From Planctomyces sp. (GTDB taxonomy: Bacteria; Planctomycetota; Planctomycetia; Planctomycetales; Planctomycetaceae), in NCBI GenBank assembly GCA_019636235.1, contig JAHBXW010000013.1, positions 1 to 64,000 of the forward strand: DNA of 64,000 bases. Direction: 5' to 3'. Shown piece after piece: positions 52,800 through 63,655 of the stretch (its first letter is position 1; each line of letters opens with the position of its first letter). The notes under the pieces were generated by a model, which saw nothing but the letters and a program-made list of their open reading frames with translations, had not been told where the DNA came from and ran no database searches. Both the position numbers and the translations under genes were made by a program.

Positions 52800-53177
52800 T
52801 CAGCCGGCCTCGCCGGACGGCTCCTGCGACTCGACGACCTGCAGCCCCGGCACCGAAATGTCCGTGACCTCGATCAGCGTGTGCTTCTGACGATGACCCG
52901 TATGCCGGCGCGACGAATTGTGACGCCGACGAATCTTCTGAATCTCGAGCTTCGGCCCCTTGTGGACCGACTCGACCACCTTCGCCGCCACCGTCGCTCC
53001 GGAGATCAACGGCGCGCCCAGCACGCTGTCGCCCCCGCCGTTCGCCAGCAGCACCCGGTCAAACGTCACCGACTGACCCGGCTCGACGTCCTCGCGCAGA
53101 TCGATCGGCAGCTTGTCGCCAGCGGAAACGCGGTACTGACGACCGCCGTCTTCGATAATCGCAAACACGCTCGACAC
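52800..53177 (-). CDS. rplU: 50S ribosomal protein L21
   Basis: A 125-residue large-subunit protein. Family segments: FAIIEDGGRQYRVSAGDKL, FDRVLLANGGGDSVLGAP and KIRRRHNSSRRHTGHRQKHT. A C-terminal extension past the usual end (ISVPGLQVVESQEPSGEAG) is acidic. L21 is normally followed by rpmA (L27); here rpsD follows instead and no L27 gene fits in the gap. The start lies 136 bases downstream of rng. Confidence 0.96.
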   Translation of the reverse strand: MSSVFAIIEDGGRQYRVSAGDKLPIDLREDVEPGQSVTFDRVLLANGGGDSVLGAPLISGATVAAKVVESVHKGPKLEIQKIRRRHNSSRRHTGHRQKHTLIEVTDISVPGLQVVESQEPSGEAG

Positions 53178-53313
53178 CTGAATCCACCTCTCCGACTGTG
53201 TCTGACTTCGCCAGCGCCCTCAGCACGGGCACGGCGTCCGCCGTGGCGAACTCCTCCGCCAACACCCCTGGAAAATCGCCGGGGGGCGCGGAAGAACGCG
53301 GCAGTTTAATGGC

Positions 53314-54900
<1,587 letters not shown>

Positions 54901-54932
54901 TGTTCGCCTTTTCTGGGGAGGTAGGGCGAACA
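54901..54932 (-). promoter_or_regulatory. hairpin over the rng translation start
   Basis: Inverted pair TGTTCGCC / GGCGAACA (8 bases, 16-base loop) sits immediately 5' of the rng ATG. On the mRNA its start-proximal arm includes the last bases of AAAAGGCGAACA, the best Shine-Dalgarno candidate. Folding could hide the ribosome site; RNase E controls its own mRNA in E. coli, so autoregulation is conceivable here. Confidence 0.4.
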
Positions 54933-55375
54933 GAGGATTGACCGCGCCCGGGGGGCGCCGCGGGCTGGACGGACGTCGGGCCGATGCGCTCCCGGGCGGC
55001 GGATGCCGGCGCCGCCGCCGCACCCGCGGAGCGCGGGAGACGGGGGCAGGGCGCGACGAGGCCGCGGGCGGCGCCACAGGGCGCGGCCTGGGGAACGAAC
55101 GGACGCCGGCTCGTTGGCCAGGCATCCGGAGCAGACGGCCGCTGACGCGGCAGGAGCGGCGCATGCCCGACGCCTGCGGCGCTCGGGGCCGATTCCACTC
55201 CGGCGGCGGGCAACTGGGTCAACACTCTGTTCTCAGTCAATGTCTGTGGGACCATGGGGCCGGGCGCTCCAGCCCCGCCGCATCGGACTTCGGCGAATCG
55301 CCGACGATGCGGAACGTGGTCGTTCATCTCCCCGGCCAGCGGACCCGCCCCGACTGGGCGGCATCGCCTCAGCGG
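54933..55375. other. gene-free stretch between ptsI and rng
   Basis: No credible gene. At 55278-55312 lies a two-part hairpin: outer stem CCGCATCG / CGATGCGG, inner stem TCGGCG / CGCCGA, about 64 bases past the ptsI stop, with no T-run. It may end or process the PTS part of the transcript. The rest is very GC-rich (repeated GCGGCGCC-like words at 55000-55080) and shows nothing definite. Confidence 0.5.
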
Positions 55376-57124
55376 TCACAGGCCTGCGTCCGGGCTGATC
55401 TTCTTGAGTTCGCCTCTCAGGTACGACTCGACGTCGCGCGCGACCTCAAAGTCCGCCACGCGAGCCGCAATCTCTTCCGCCCGTGTGATCGTCAGGTTTC
55501 GGATCACGTCCTTCAACACCGGGACCGCCTGCGGCGTCACACTCAAATGCCGCAGGCCCAGCCCGATGAGCAATGGCACAAACTTCACATCCGAACTCAT
55601 CTGACCGCACACCGTCACGGGGATGCGGGCATCCGATGCGGCTGTGACCACCATGCGGATGAGCTTCAGGATCGCCGGATCGGCTGAGTTGTAGTACTTC
55701 GCCACAGCCGGGTCCGACCGATCAGCCGCGAGAGTATATTGGATCAGATCGTTCGTGCCGATAGAAAAGAAGTCCACTTCCCGGGCAAATTCTTCAGCCC
55801 GGATCGCCACGGACGGCACCTCCACCATGATCCCCACCGGCACGTCCCGTCGGAACGGAACCCCCTGATCCTCAAGGTCTTCCACGACGTCCCGCAGGAT
55901 CATCCGCGCCTGGCGGACCTCGGTCAGCGACGACACCAGCGGGAACATCACCCGCACGTCCCCCTCCACCGCCGCACGCAGAATCGCCCGCAACTGCGTC
56001 CGGAACAGCGTCAGGTCCTGCAGGCAGACCCGGATGCTCCGCAGTCCCAGCTCCGGATTCATCGCGTCCGCGAACATGTGCTTCAGCATCCCCGGCACTT
56101 TGTCCGCGCCCAGGTCCAGCGTGCGGATCACGACGGGCCGGTCCCCCACGGTCTTCACGACCCGGCAGTAGGCCTCGTAGTGCTCCTCCTCGCTGCGTTC
56201 CTTGTGCTCGCCGAGGTACAGGAACTCGGTGCGGTACAGGCCGATGCCGTCCGCCGCGCGCTCGCGGCAGTGCTCCGCCTCCTCGGGGAACTCGATGTTC
56301 CCGTAGACGTGAATCCGCACCCCGTCCTGCGTGACGGCCTCCCCCTGGCCGCGTGAGCGGAGCTGGGCCCGCTTCCGGCGGGAGGTGGTTTCGGCCTCGT
56401 GATACTCGGCCAGCGTCGCGGCGTCGGGGTCGATGATGACCTCCCCCTGGTCGCCGTCGATGATGACCGTTTCGCCCCCCGAGATGTCCGTCAGAAACGT
56501 GCCCAGGCCGACGATCGCCGGGATCTCCAGCGCGCCCGCGAGGATCGCCGTATGGCTCGTATGCCCGCCGACTTCCGTCGCGAAGGCCCGCACAAAATTC
56601 CGATTCAGCTTCGCCGTCTCACTGGGCGTCAGGTTGTGCGCCAGCACGATCACCGGCTCGGTCAGATGCTCCAGCTCGCCCCGCCGTTCTCCCAGCAGGT
56701 GCCGCAGCAGGTTCCTTTCGAGATCGAACAGGTCGTGGACGCGCTCGGCGAGGTACTTGTTCCCCAGGTTCTGGAGCTGGCGGGCATAGCGTTTGAGCAC
56801 GAAACTCGCCGCGTACTCGGGCGAGAAGTGCTTGTGCGTGACGAGGTCGACAATCTCGGCGACCAGCTTGGGGTCGCGCAGCAGCTGCAGGTGGGCGGCG
56901 AAAATGGCCCCGTACTGCTCGCCCAGATGTTCGGCGGCGAGCCGCTCGTTCTGTTCGATTTCCCGGCAGGCCCCGTCGAGGGCCAGGTTCAGCCGGGCGA
57001 GTTCGGAGTCGACGGCGTCGACGCTGACAAAGCGTTCGGGGATGCGGAACACGTCCGCGCCGAGCACTAGGGCGGGCCCGATGGCCAGGCCCGGTGAGAC
57101 GGCGATGCCCCGTTTGACAAGCAT
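55376..57124 (-). CDS. ptsI: PTS enzyme I (PEP-protein phosphotransferase)
   Basis: Takes phosphate from phosphoenolpyruvate and passes it to HPr. The 582-residue chain is full length: N-terminal HPr-binding part, active histidine His191 in [13 protein letters not shown], swivel domain, and a C-terminal PEP-binding barrel with [31 protein letters not shown] and [10 protein letters not shown]. The acid/base Cys506 lies in [10 protein letters not shown], where the usual CGEMAGD is altered around it. The start is 22 bases after the HPr stop, so the two are co-transcribed. No sugar-specific IIB or IIC gene is in the window, which suits a regulatory PTS. Confidence 0.96.
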   Translation of the reverse strand: MLVKRGIAVSPGLAIGPALVLGADVFRIPERFVSVDAVDSELARLNLALDGACREIEQNERLAAEHLGEQYGAIFAAHLQLLRDPKLVAEIVDLVTHKHFSPEYAASFVLKRYARQLQNLGNKYLAERVHDLFDLERNLLRHLLGERRGELEHLTEPVIVLAHNLTPSETAKLNRNFVRAFATEVGGHTSHTAILAGALEIPAIVGLGTFLTDISGGETVIIDGDQGEVIIDPDAATLAEYHEAETTSRRKRAQLRSRGQGEAVTQDGVRIHVYGNIEFPEEAEHCRERAADGIGLYRTEFLYLGEHKERSEEEHYEAYCRVVKTVGDRPVVIRTLDLGADKVPGMLKHMFADAMNPELGLRSIRVCLQDLTLFRTQLRAILRAAVEGDVRVMFPLVSSLTEVRQARMILRDVVEDLEDQGVPFRRDVPVGIMVEVPSVAIRAEEFAREVDFFSIGTNDLIQYTLAADRSDPAVAKYYNSADPAILKLIRMVVTAASDARIPVTVCGQMSSDVKFVPLLIGLGLRHLSVTPQAVPVLKDVIRNLTITRAEEIAARVADFEVARDVESYLRGELKKISPDAGL

Positions 57125-57146
57125 GGATGCGGAATCGGCGTGCCGG

Positions 57147-57458
57147 TCAATCTGCGTGTTGTGATGGCCCCGGGGGGCCGCCGTCGGCCGGAGCGCCGGA
57201 CATCAGGCGTGCGACGCCTTCAACCAGCTCCTGCGCCTGCTCGCCCGAGGCTTCGACGACCAGCATCGTCCCTTTGACGGCGTTGAGCTGCAACAGGTCG
57301 AGCATCGATTTGGCGTCGGCGATGAATTCGTCCCGGGCGATCGAAACGGGGCCGGAGAAGGCGCACGCCAGCCGATTGATCTGCGAAAGCGGGCTCATGT
57401 GCAGCCCGTCCTTCAGCAGCACCTCGATTTCGCGGCGGAAAACCAGCGAGTTGTTCAT
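57147..57458 (-). CDS. HPr-family phosphocarrier, divergent
   Basis: A 103-residue phosphocarrier expected to move phosphate from EI to IIA. The active site reads [11 protein letters not shown]: His20 is kept, but the Ala-Arg-Pro of classic GLHARPA is Met-Ser-Pro, so the Arg that stabilises phosphohistidine is Ser22. [10 protein letters not shown] places Ser51 at the regulatory HPr-kinase site. An N-terminal extension of five residues and a C-terminal Gly/Pro tail exceed typical HPr (85-90). It lies between ptsN and ptsI on one transcript. HPr identity is clear by fold pattern and context; activity with the altered loop is untested. Confidence 0.88.
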   Translation of the reverse strand: MNNSLVFRREIEVLLKDGLHMSPLSQINRLACAFSGPVSIARDEFIADAKSMLDLLQLNAVKGTMLVVEASGEQAQELVEGVARLMSGAPADGGPPGPSQHAD

Positions 57459-57565
57459 CCGCGTGTCAACGTCCCGCCTGACAACGGGCGAGGAAACAGA
57501 GCCCTGTGCCGAGGCGGCAGCGGGGGCGGTTGGCGGGCGCGTCAGTCCGTCCCCGAGTCGGAAGG

Positions 57566-58039
57566 CTACGAACCCGCCTGGTCATCGACTTCCTTCAACA
57601 GGTCGACAATCGCCTCGCGCGTCCGCGACTGCCGCAGGAAGCGGCAGAAATCGTCGCTCTTCAGGTGCCGGGTGATCGTTTCCAGCCCGCGGAGGTGATC
57701 CCCCGGCCGATCCGGCGGAGAGACGAGCAGGAACAGGATGTACACGTTCTCACCGTCCAGGCTCGCGAAATCGAGCCCGCTGGAGGAGAGCGCGACGGTC
57801 GCGATCAGCGATCCGACCGAGCTGTGCTTCGTGTGCGGGACGGCGACGCCGCGGCCGATGCCGGTCGAGCCGAGTTCCTCCCGCTTCATGATCGCCGAGA
57901 CGATGGTCTGTTCGTGCTCAGCGGCGATCTGACCCGCGCGGCAGAGGCTGCCGACCATTTCGCGGATCGCTTCTTCCTTGGTCCCGGCCTTGAGCTCGGG
58001 GATCACCGCATCCGCCACGATAAAATCGCTCAGCTTCAT
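57566..58039 (-). CDS. PTS IIA protein, PtsN-like
   Basis: A 157-residue IIA domain of the fructose/mannitol/nitrogen type. The phosphorylated histidine is His69 in [32 protein letters not shown] opens the chain and [19 protein letters not shown] is the conserved later segment. It is a stand-alone IIA without IIB or IIC, as in nitrogen-PTS PtsN, which works as a phosphorylation-dependent regulator. The start was set at MKLSDF. It sits 241 bases downstream of hpf, the same neighbour ptsN has in proteobacteria, and 107 bases before HPr. Confidence 0.92.
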   Translation of the reverse strand: MKLSDFIVADAVIPELKAGTKEEAIREMVGSLCRAGQIAAEHEQTIVSAIMKREELGSTGIGRGVAVPHTKHSSVGSLIATVALSSSGLDFASLDGENVYILFLLVSPPDRPGDHLRGLETITRHLKSDDFCRFLRQSRTREAIVDLLKEVDDQAGS

Positions 58040-58280
58040 TCCAAACTCCCAGTGACGGCGGGACGACATGCCCGCTCGACAGGCGTTTTCGTTCCAGCCC
58101 GGAAACGCGGGCCGCCTGTCCGGAAACGCGTATCGTAAGAATCGAAAACAGGAATCGTAAAGACGGGTCCCGCCGCCGCACAACCGACAGCGGGCGAACC
58201 CTTGACGCCGAGGCCCGCCGTCCGGGGTCGCCCGACGACGATGATCTGCCGCTTCGCGGCCCGCCTCGCCCCGGGGGGGA

Positions 58281-58631
58281 CTATTCCGGCTCCGCGGCCG
58301 ACTCCGCCTCCAGGGCGATCTGCCCCAGGGGTTTGTCGCGGCGGTGATCCTGCAGCTTCTCCTTATACCGCTTGATTTGCTGCTCCATCTTGTGCAGCGT
58401 CTGGTCAAAGGCCGACAGCGAGTCGCCCCCCTCGTCGTGAGCCACGAAATTGTGCTTGTGCTCCGCGTCGACGAGAATCTCGCACTTCACCCGATCAGAG
58501 TTCATGTCGAAGGTGACGGTGATCGCCGTGACCCGCTCGAAATACGTCAGCAACTTCTCGGATTTCCGAGCGACGGTCTCCTGCACGTCTGGACGCAGAC
58601 TTCCATGACGGCACGCGATCTGAACTTGCAC
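58281..58631 (-). CDS. hpf: ribosome hibernation-promoting factor, short form
   Basis: A 116-residue HPF/YfiA-type protein that binds the 30S decoding region in resting cells. Recognisable parts are [21 protein letters not shown], then [40 protein letters not shown] and [27 protein letters not shown]. It lacks the C-terminal dimerisation domain of long HPF. A GTG start is proposed because GAAGAGG lies 6-7 bases upstream and similarity begins there; an in-frame ATG 15 codons further up has no such site. It heads the leftward PTS run and diverges from xylA. Confidence 0.9.
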   Translation of the reverse strand: MQVQIACRHGSLRPDVQETVARKSEKLLTYFERVTAITVTFDMNSDRVKCEILVDAEHKHNFVAHDEGGDSLSAFDQTLHKMEQQIKRYKEKLQDHRRDKPLGQIALEAESAAEPE

Positions 58632-58702
58632 CGGAAACCTCTTCCACTCCGCGAGTCGGGAACATTCGTCAGGCATCGGACGACGGGCGCGATTCTATCC
58701 GC

Positions 58703-58722
58703 AGGTCAACTCAGGTCAATTC
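58703..58722 (+). repeat. direct repeat between hpf and xylA
   Basis: AGGTCAACTC is followed directly by AGGTCAATTC and then AGGG, a nearly perfect 10-base tandem. It lies in the divergent spacer and could be a regulator site or chance. Confidence 0.3.
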
Positions 58723-58873
58723 AGGGTTTCGTCCGCGCTCCGGACGCAGCGCCCGTCGAAGCCGGCCTCCCGAATGCTTTTCGGACCCTGTCCGACTCCG
58801 TAGACTCCCCGCTCCGCGGCCTTCCGCTGATGTTGTCCCGCATCTCCGCACACCTCCGCGCCCGGTGAACTCC

Positions 58874-60187
<1,314 letters not shown>

Positions 60188-60310
60188 CCGCGCCCGCCCA
60201 CGGTTGAAGACGCCCAGCCCGGCGCCCGGTTGTGTGGCACGTCCCGGAGCGCAGCGACGGACTGGCCTGCTCGACGCCACCCTACCGCTTCGCGCGGCGT
60301 CAAGTCGATG

Positions 60311-60416
60311 TAGGGTGTGGTCGAGGCACGAGACCCACCGGATTTCCGGCCGTCATTGCAAATTGCAAAACGGCAATTGCAAAGTGCAGATTGAAGAGGC
60401 GAGGGGGGACGTCAGT
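60311..60416 (+). repeat. tandem unit 1 of the repeat block
   Basis: First of two copies starting TAGGGTGTGGTCGAGGCACGAG and ending GGGGACGTCAGT. It differs from the second by a few substitutions and one base. Its middle is AT-rich for this genome, with repeated ATTGCAA words around CAAAACGGCAATTGC. Confidence 0.85.
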
Positions 60417-60428
60417 GGGCGGCTCGCT

Positions 60429-60470
60429 GTGTGGCCGGGGCTGGACCGAGCGCAGCGCGGGAAGCCCCGG
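60429..60470 (-). repeat. core of dispersed repeat, reverse orientation
   Basis: Its reverse complement matches copy A (171-212) at 39 of 42 bases. It lies between the two tandem units. Confidence 0.85.
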
Positions 60471-60479
60471 GAAGGGTCG

Positions 60480-60586
60480 TAGGGTGTGGTCGAGGCACGA
60501 GACCCACCAGATGTCCGGCCGTCATTGCAAATTGCAAAACGGCAATTGCAAAGTGCAAATTGAAGAGGCGAGCGGGGGACGTCAGT
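60480..60586 (+). repeat. tandem unit 2 of the repeat block
   Basis: Second copy of the 106-base unit, beginning 169 bases after the first. Only two copies exist and no unique spacers of constant size separate more, so this is not a CRISPR array. Confidence 0.85.
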
Positions 60587-60939
60587 CCCCGGTGGCGATG
60601 ACCCACCCATGTCCTGACCGCTCACGGGGATTGGTCAATGGTCATCGCGGAATGGTCATGTGTCATTGACGGAGCGACCAACTGACGCGGTGTGAAGCAG
60701 GGCGGACTGCGCCCGTCGGTGCGCTCCGGGACGTGCCACATAGGATCAACCCTTCGGCTCCAGGCGGCCAGCGCCCGGCGTTCCAGCCGCCCGACGGCGG
60801 AGCCATTTGCTTGGGTGCGGGGCGATCGATGACAAAAATGACCAATCCAACCCCCGCCACGCCCGCTTCCGGCTCGTGCCACTGAAGCCCCGTGTTCCGC
60901 CATTCGCCGCGGCGTTGGCCGGTCGCGTAGAATTCGACC

Positions 60940-62289
60940 ATGAGCCGCGAAGAGTCCCCACCCGAACCCCGCTCCCCCGAACCGCCCCTGGCCCCCCGGG
61001 AAAAGGTCCGCCGTTTCCCGACCGTCCCCGGCGTGTACCTCATGAAGGACGCCCAGGGACGCGTCATCTACGTCGGCAAGGCCGTCAATCTCCGGAACCG
61101 CGCGGGCAGCTACTTCACCTCCGCAGCCGCCGTCGATTTCCGAACCGCCGACCTCGTTCGCGAAATCGCCGACATCGACTTCATCCCCACTGACAGCGAA
61201 GTCGACGCCCTGCTCCTCGAAGCCCGACTCGTCAAGGACGTCCAGCCCAAGTTCAACCAGGAGTTGAAGGACGACAAGACGTTCCCCTACCTGCAGATCA
61301 CCACGGACGAGGATTTCCCGCGCGTGGAGTTCACCCGCAAGCCGCGCCGCAAGGGGGTCAAGCTGTATGGCCCGTTCACCAGCGCCAAGCGGCTTCGCGG
61401 GGCGATCGCCGTGCTGCAGCGGATCTTCCGGTTCCGGACCTGCGGTCTGGACATCATCGAATCGGAGGAGAAATGGCGCTGGTTCCGGCCCTGCCTGCTG
61501 GCGAGCATCAGCCAGTGCACGGCGCCCTGCAACCTGCGGATCTCGCAGGCCGAGTACCAGGAGGACATCCGGCGGCTGCGGATGTTTCTGGACGGACACA
61601 AGCGGCAACTGCTCGATGAGCTGCGGGAGTCGATGCAGACGGCCGCCCGCGAACTGAAATTCGAGAAGGCGGCGCGCATCCGGGATGAGATCAAGGCGAT
61701 CGAGACACTGAACCTGAGGGGGAACCTGCGCGATCACGCGCAGCCCGAGGCGTTCTACATCGATCCGAAGCGGGGCATGGCCGGCCTGCAGAAGGTGCTG
61801 CACCTGCCGGTCCGGCCGCGGCGGATCGAGGGAGTGGACATCGCGCATCTGCAGGGCGGGGAGACGGTCGCCAGCCTGGTGCAGTTCATCGACGGGCTGC
61901 CGTTCAAGCACGGGTACAAGCGGTACCGCATGCGGACCGTGGAGGGCGTGGACGACTTCGCCTCGATGCGGGAGGTCGTCAGCCGGCGGTTCCGCAGGCT
62001 GCAGCAGGAGGGGGAATCGTTTCCGGACCTGCTGTTGATCGACGGCGGAAAGGGGCAGTTGAGCGCAGCGGTGGAATCGCTGGACGCGCTGGGGATCCGG
62101 CGGCCGGCGGTGATTTCGCTGGCCAAGCAGGAGGAGGAGGTGTACGTGCCGGGCGAATCAGAGCCGATCCGGCTGTCGCGGCACAGCTACGCGCTGCGGC
62201 TGTTGCAGTACGTGCGGGACGAGGCGCACCGGTTCGCCCAGAACTACCACCACCTGTTGCGGCGGAAGTCGACTTTCGACGAGGGCTGA
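60940..62289 (+). CDS. uvrC: excinuclease ABC subunit C, short form
   Basis: Nuclease subunit of nucleotide excision repair, 449 residues against about 600 in E. coli. The GIY-YIG domain is at about 24-105 (PGVYLMKDAQGRVIYVGKAV), the UVR helix near 205-240, and the RNase H-like 5'-incision domain at about 295-430 with GVDIAHLQGGETVAS, LLLIDGGKGQL and YVRDEAHRFA, retaining the Asp, Asp and His/Asp residues. The chain stops right after RRKSTFDEG, where the tandem helix-hairpin-helix domain would start, so that DNA-binding module is absent. The spacer between UVR and RNase H domains is also short. No frameshift is apparent. Confidence 0.92.
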   Translation: MSREESPPEPRSPEPPLAPREKVRRFPTVPGVYLMKDAQGRVIYVGKAVNLRNRAGSYFTSAAAVDFRTADLVREIADIDFIPTDSEVDALLLEARLVKDVQPKFNQELKDDKTFPYLQITTDEDFPRVEFTRKPRRKGVKLYGPFTSAKRLRGAIAVLQRIFRFRTCGLDIIESEEKWRWFRPCLLASISQCTAPCNLRISQAEYQEDIRRLRMFLDGHKRQLLDELRESMQTAARELKFEKAARIRDEIKAIETLNLRGNLRDHAQPEAFYIDPKRGMAGLQKVLHLPVRPRRIEGVDIAHLQGGETVASLVQFIDGLPFKHGYKRYRMRTVEGVDDFASMREVVSRRFRRLQQEGESFPDLLLIDGGKGQLSAAVESLDALGIRRPAVISLAKQEEEVYVPGESEPIRLSRHSYALRLLQYVRDEAHRFAQNYHHLLRRKSTFDEG

Positions 62290-62296
62290 GCGGGAC

Positions 62297-63655
62297 TCAG
62301 CGAAAGAGGTGCATCCGCTCGATGCTGCTGCCGGTGCGGGTGGCGTGCGGACCGGACAGGGTGCGGGCGGCCGTCGATTGGGCGGACTCTTCAAGATCCG
62401 GCGGATGCAGGTGCGCCAGCCGGGGGCGGAACACGACCATCAGGAACAGCGGCAGGTACCACAGCAGGTAAATGCCGCCCTGCTGCGTGTACCAGAACTG
62501 CGTGCCGACGATCAGGGCCGCGGAGTGGGCGATGAGGTGCTCGACGGTCTTGCGCCGCGGCCAGACGGTCAGGCAGATCAGCAGGACGACATAGGCGACG
62601 ATGATCGGGACGCGGTACATCGACAGGAATGTGCCTTCGTCCCAGAACGTGGCGCCCCCTTCGCCGGCGCGGAACGCCAGGCGGGCGACATCGAGCGTGC
62701 CGATGGCCTTGCGGAGAAAGGCGTCGACGGTGGCGGAGGTGAACGCCAGGCTGCCGAGCGTCACGGCCGTCACTCCGGCGAGCGCGGCGCAGAACTTCAC
62801 ACAGCCGCGGCGGCCGTAGAAGGCGGCCCACAGCGGCAGCAGGAACACCGGAAAGAACATGCTGCCCCCGGCCAGCCCCAACAGGACGCCGGAGACCAGC
62901 GGCTTGCGGTACGCGACGACGGCCCAGACGACGAGCGCGGCCGGCAGCACGTGATTGAACTCGCCGACGTCATACGCCGTGCAGGGCAGCAGGAGATACA
63001 GGGTCGCCATCGCCCAGCCCGAGGAGACGTCCCCGAACAGCCGCGTGCCGACGGTCAGCAGTCCGAGGACGACGGCCAGGTGGGCGACGATCGCCAGAAT
63101 TCGGACGGCGAGGATTTCCGGGAGGATGCCCGTCTGGACGGACAACAGCTCCGCCATCGATTCGACGGGAGCCGTGATGATCGGCGCGGCCGGCCCGGGC
63201 GTGCCCTGGCGGGGCGGTTGAGGCTCGATCGGTTCGCGTTCCAGCATGGCCTTGCTGCTGGCGACAGTGGCCTGGGCCAGATCGGCCGGCGGTTTGGTGA
63301 CGGCCTGCACCGTCAGGAACACGAAGGCGCAGATGCAGAGGAACGCCAGCCCGGCCCCGTTCAGGTTCTGTGTGAATTGGGGGCGTCGGGTGAAGCCGGT
63401 GTCCGCGAGGAGGCGGATCAGGATGCAGGCCGACGCAGCGAACAGCGTGCTGTAACCGAGGGCCTGCACGTGTGAGCCGGGATCGCCGGCCTCGATCAGG
63501 AGCAGGCCCGGCGAGCAGGCCAGCAGCAGACCGAGATCGAGATTCCGGACCGACCAGATGCGATTGAACCGGAAAAAGACAGCAATGATCAGGAGCAGCG
63601 ACAGGTAAAACCAAGTCGCCGCATTGACCGAGTAGCCTCTGAGGATGATGTCCAT
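62297..63655 (-). CDS. polytopic membrane protein, possibly GT-C glycosyltransferase-like
   Basis: A 452-residue integral membrane protein with roughly ten hydrophobic helices, the first at about 14-30 (WFYLSLLLIIAVFF). A large soluble loop rich in Pro and Glu sits at about 125-165. Segments such as LLPCTAYDVGEFNHVLPAALV and PLVSGVLLGLAGGSMFFPVFLLPLW recall GT87/DUF2029-type lipid-linked sugar transferases, but no catalytic Asp motif can be fixed by eye. The C-terminal 50 residues are charged and cytosolic. It converges with uvrC, 7 bases between stops. Confidence 0.75.
   Translation of the reverse strand: MDIILRGYSVNAATWFYLSLLLIIAVFFRFNRIWSVRNLDLGLLLACSPGLLLIEAGDPGSHVQALGYSTLFAASACILIRLLADTGFTRRPQFTQNLNGAGLAFLCICAFVFLTVQAVTKPPADLAQATVASSKAMLEREPIEPQPPRQGTPGPAAPIITAPVESMAELLSVQTGILPEILAVRILAIVAHLAVVLGLLTVGTRLFGDVSSGWAMATLYLLLPCTAYDVGEFNHVLPAALVVWAVVAYRKPLVSGVLLGLAGGSMFFPVFLLPLWAAFYGRRGCVKFCAALAGVTAVTLGSLAFTSATVDAFLRKAIGTLDVARLAFRAGEGGATFWDEGTFLSMYRVPIIVAYVVLLICLTVWPRRKTVEHLIAHSAALIVGTQFWYTQQGGIYLLWYLPLFLMVVFRPRLAHLHPPDLEESAQSTAARTLSGPHATRTGSSIERMHLFR

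Larger units (their letters stand above)
60231..60742. repeat. inverted-repeat-bounded repeat block, copy C
   Basis: Near-perfect inverted repeats, 28 bases with two mismatches, bound this block (60231-60258 and 60715-60742, core GCGCTCCGGGACGTGCCACA). Inside are a tandem pair of about 106 bases and, in reverse, the core of copies A and B. The size (512 bases), inverted ends and lack of any coding capacity recall a small non-autonomous element, but no target-site duplication is obvious. Open frames crossing it are low-complexity Arg/Pro-rich shadows. The rest of the 752-base gap to uvrC (60743-60939) includes ATGACCAATCC at 60838 and a degraded CGACGGCGGAGCC module. Confidence 0.7.

Noticed and set aside
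60311-60586. Possible CRISPR-like repeat pair
   Set aside because: Only two long units (106 bases) with one 63-base interval; no array and no cas gene.
60232-60669. Open frames beginning MWHVPERSDG-like across the repeat block
   Set aside because: They arise from the repeat modules themselves, in both orientations, and show no conserved fold.
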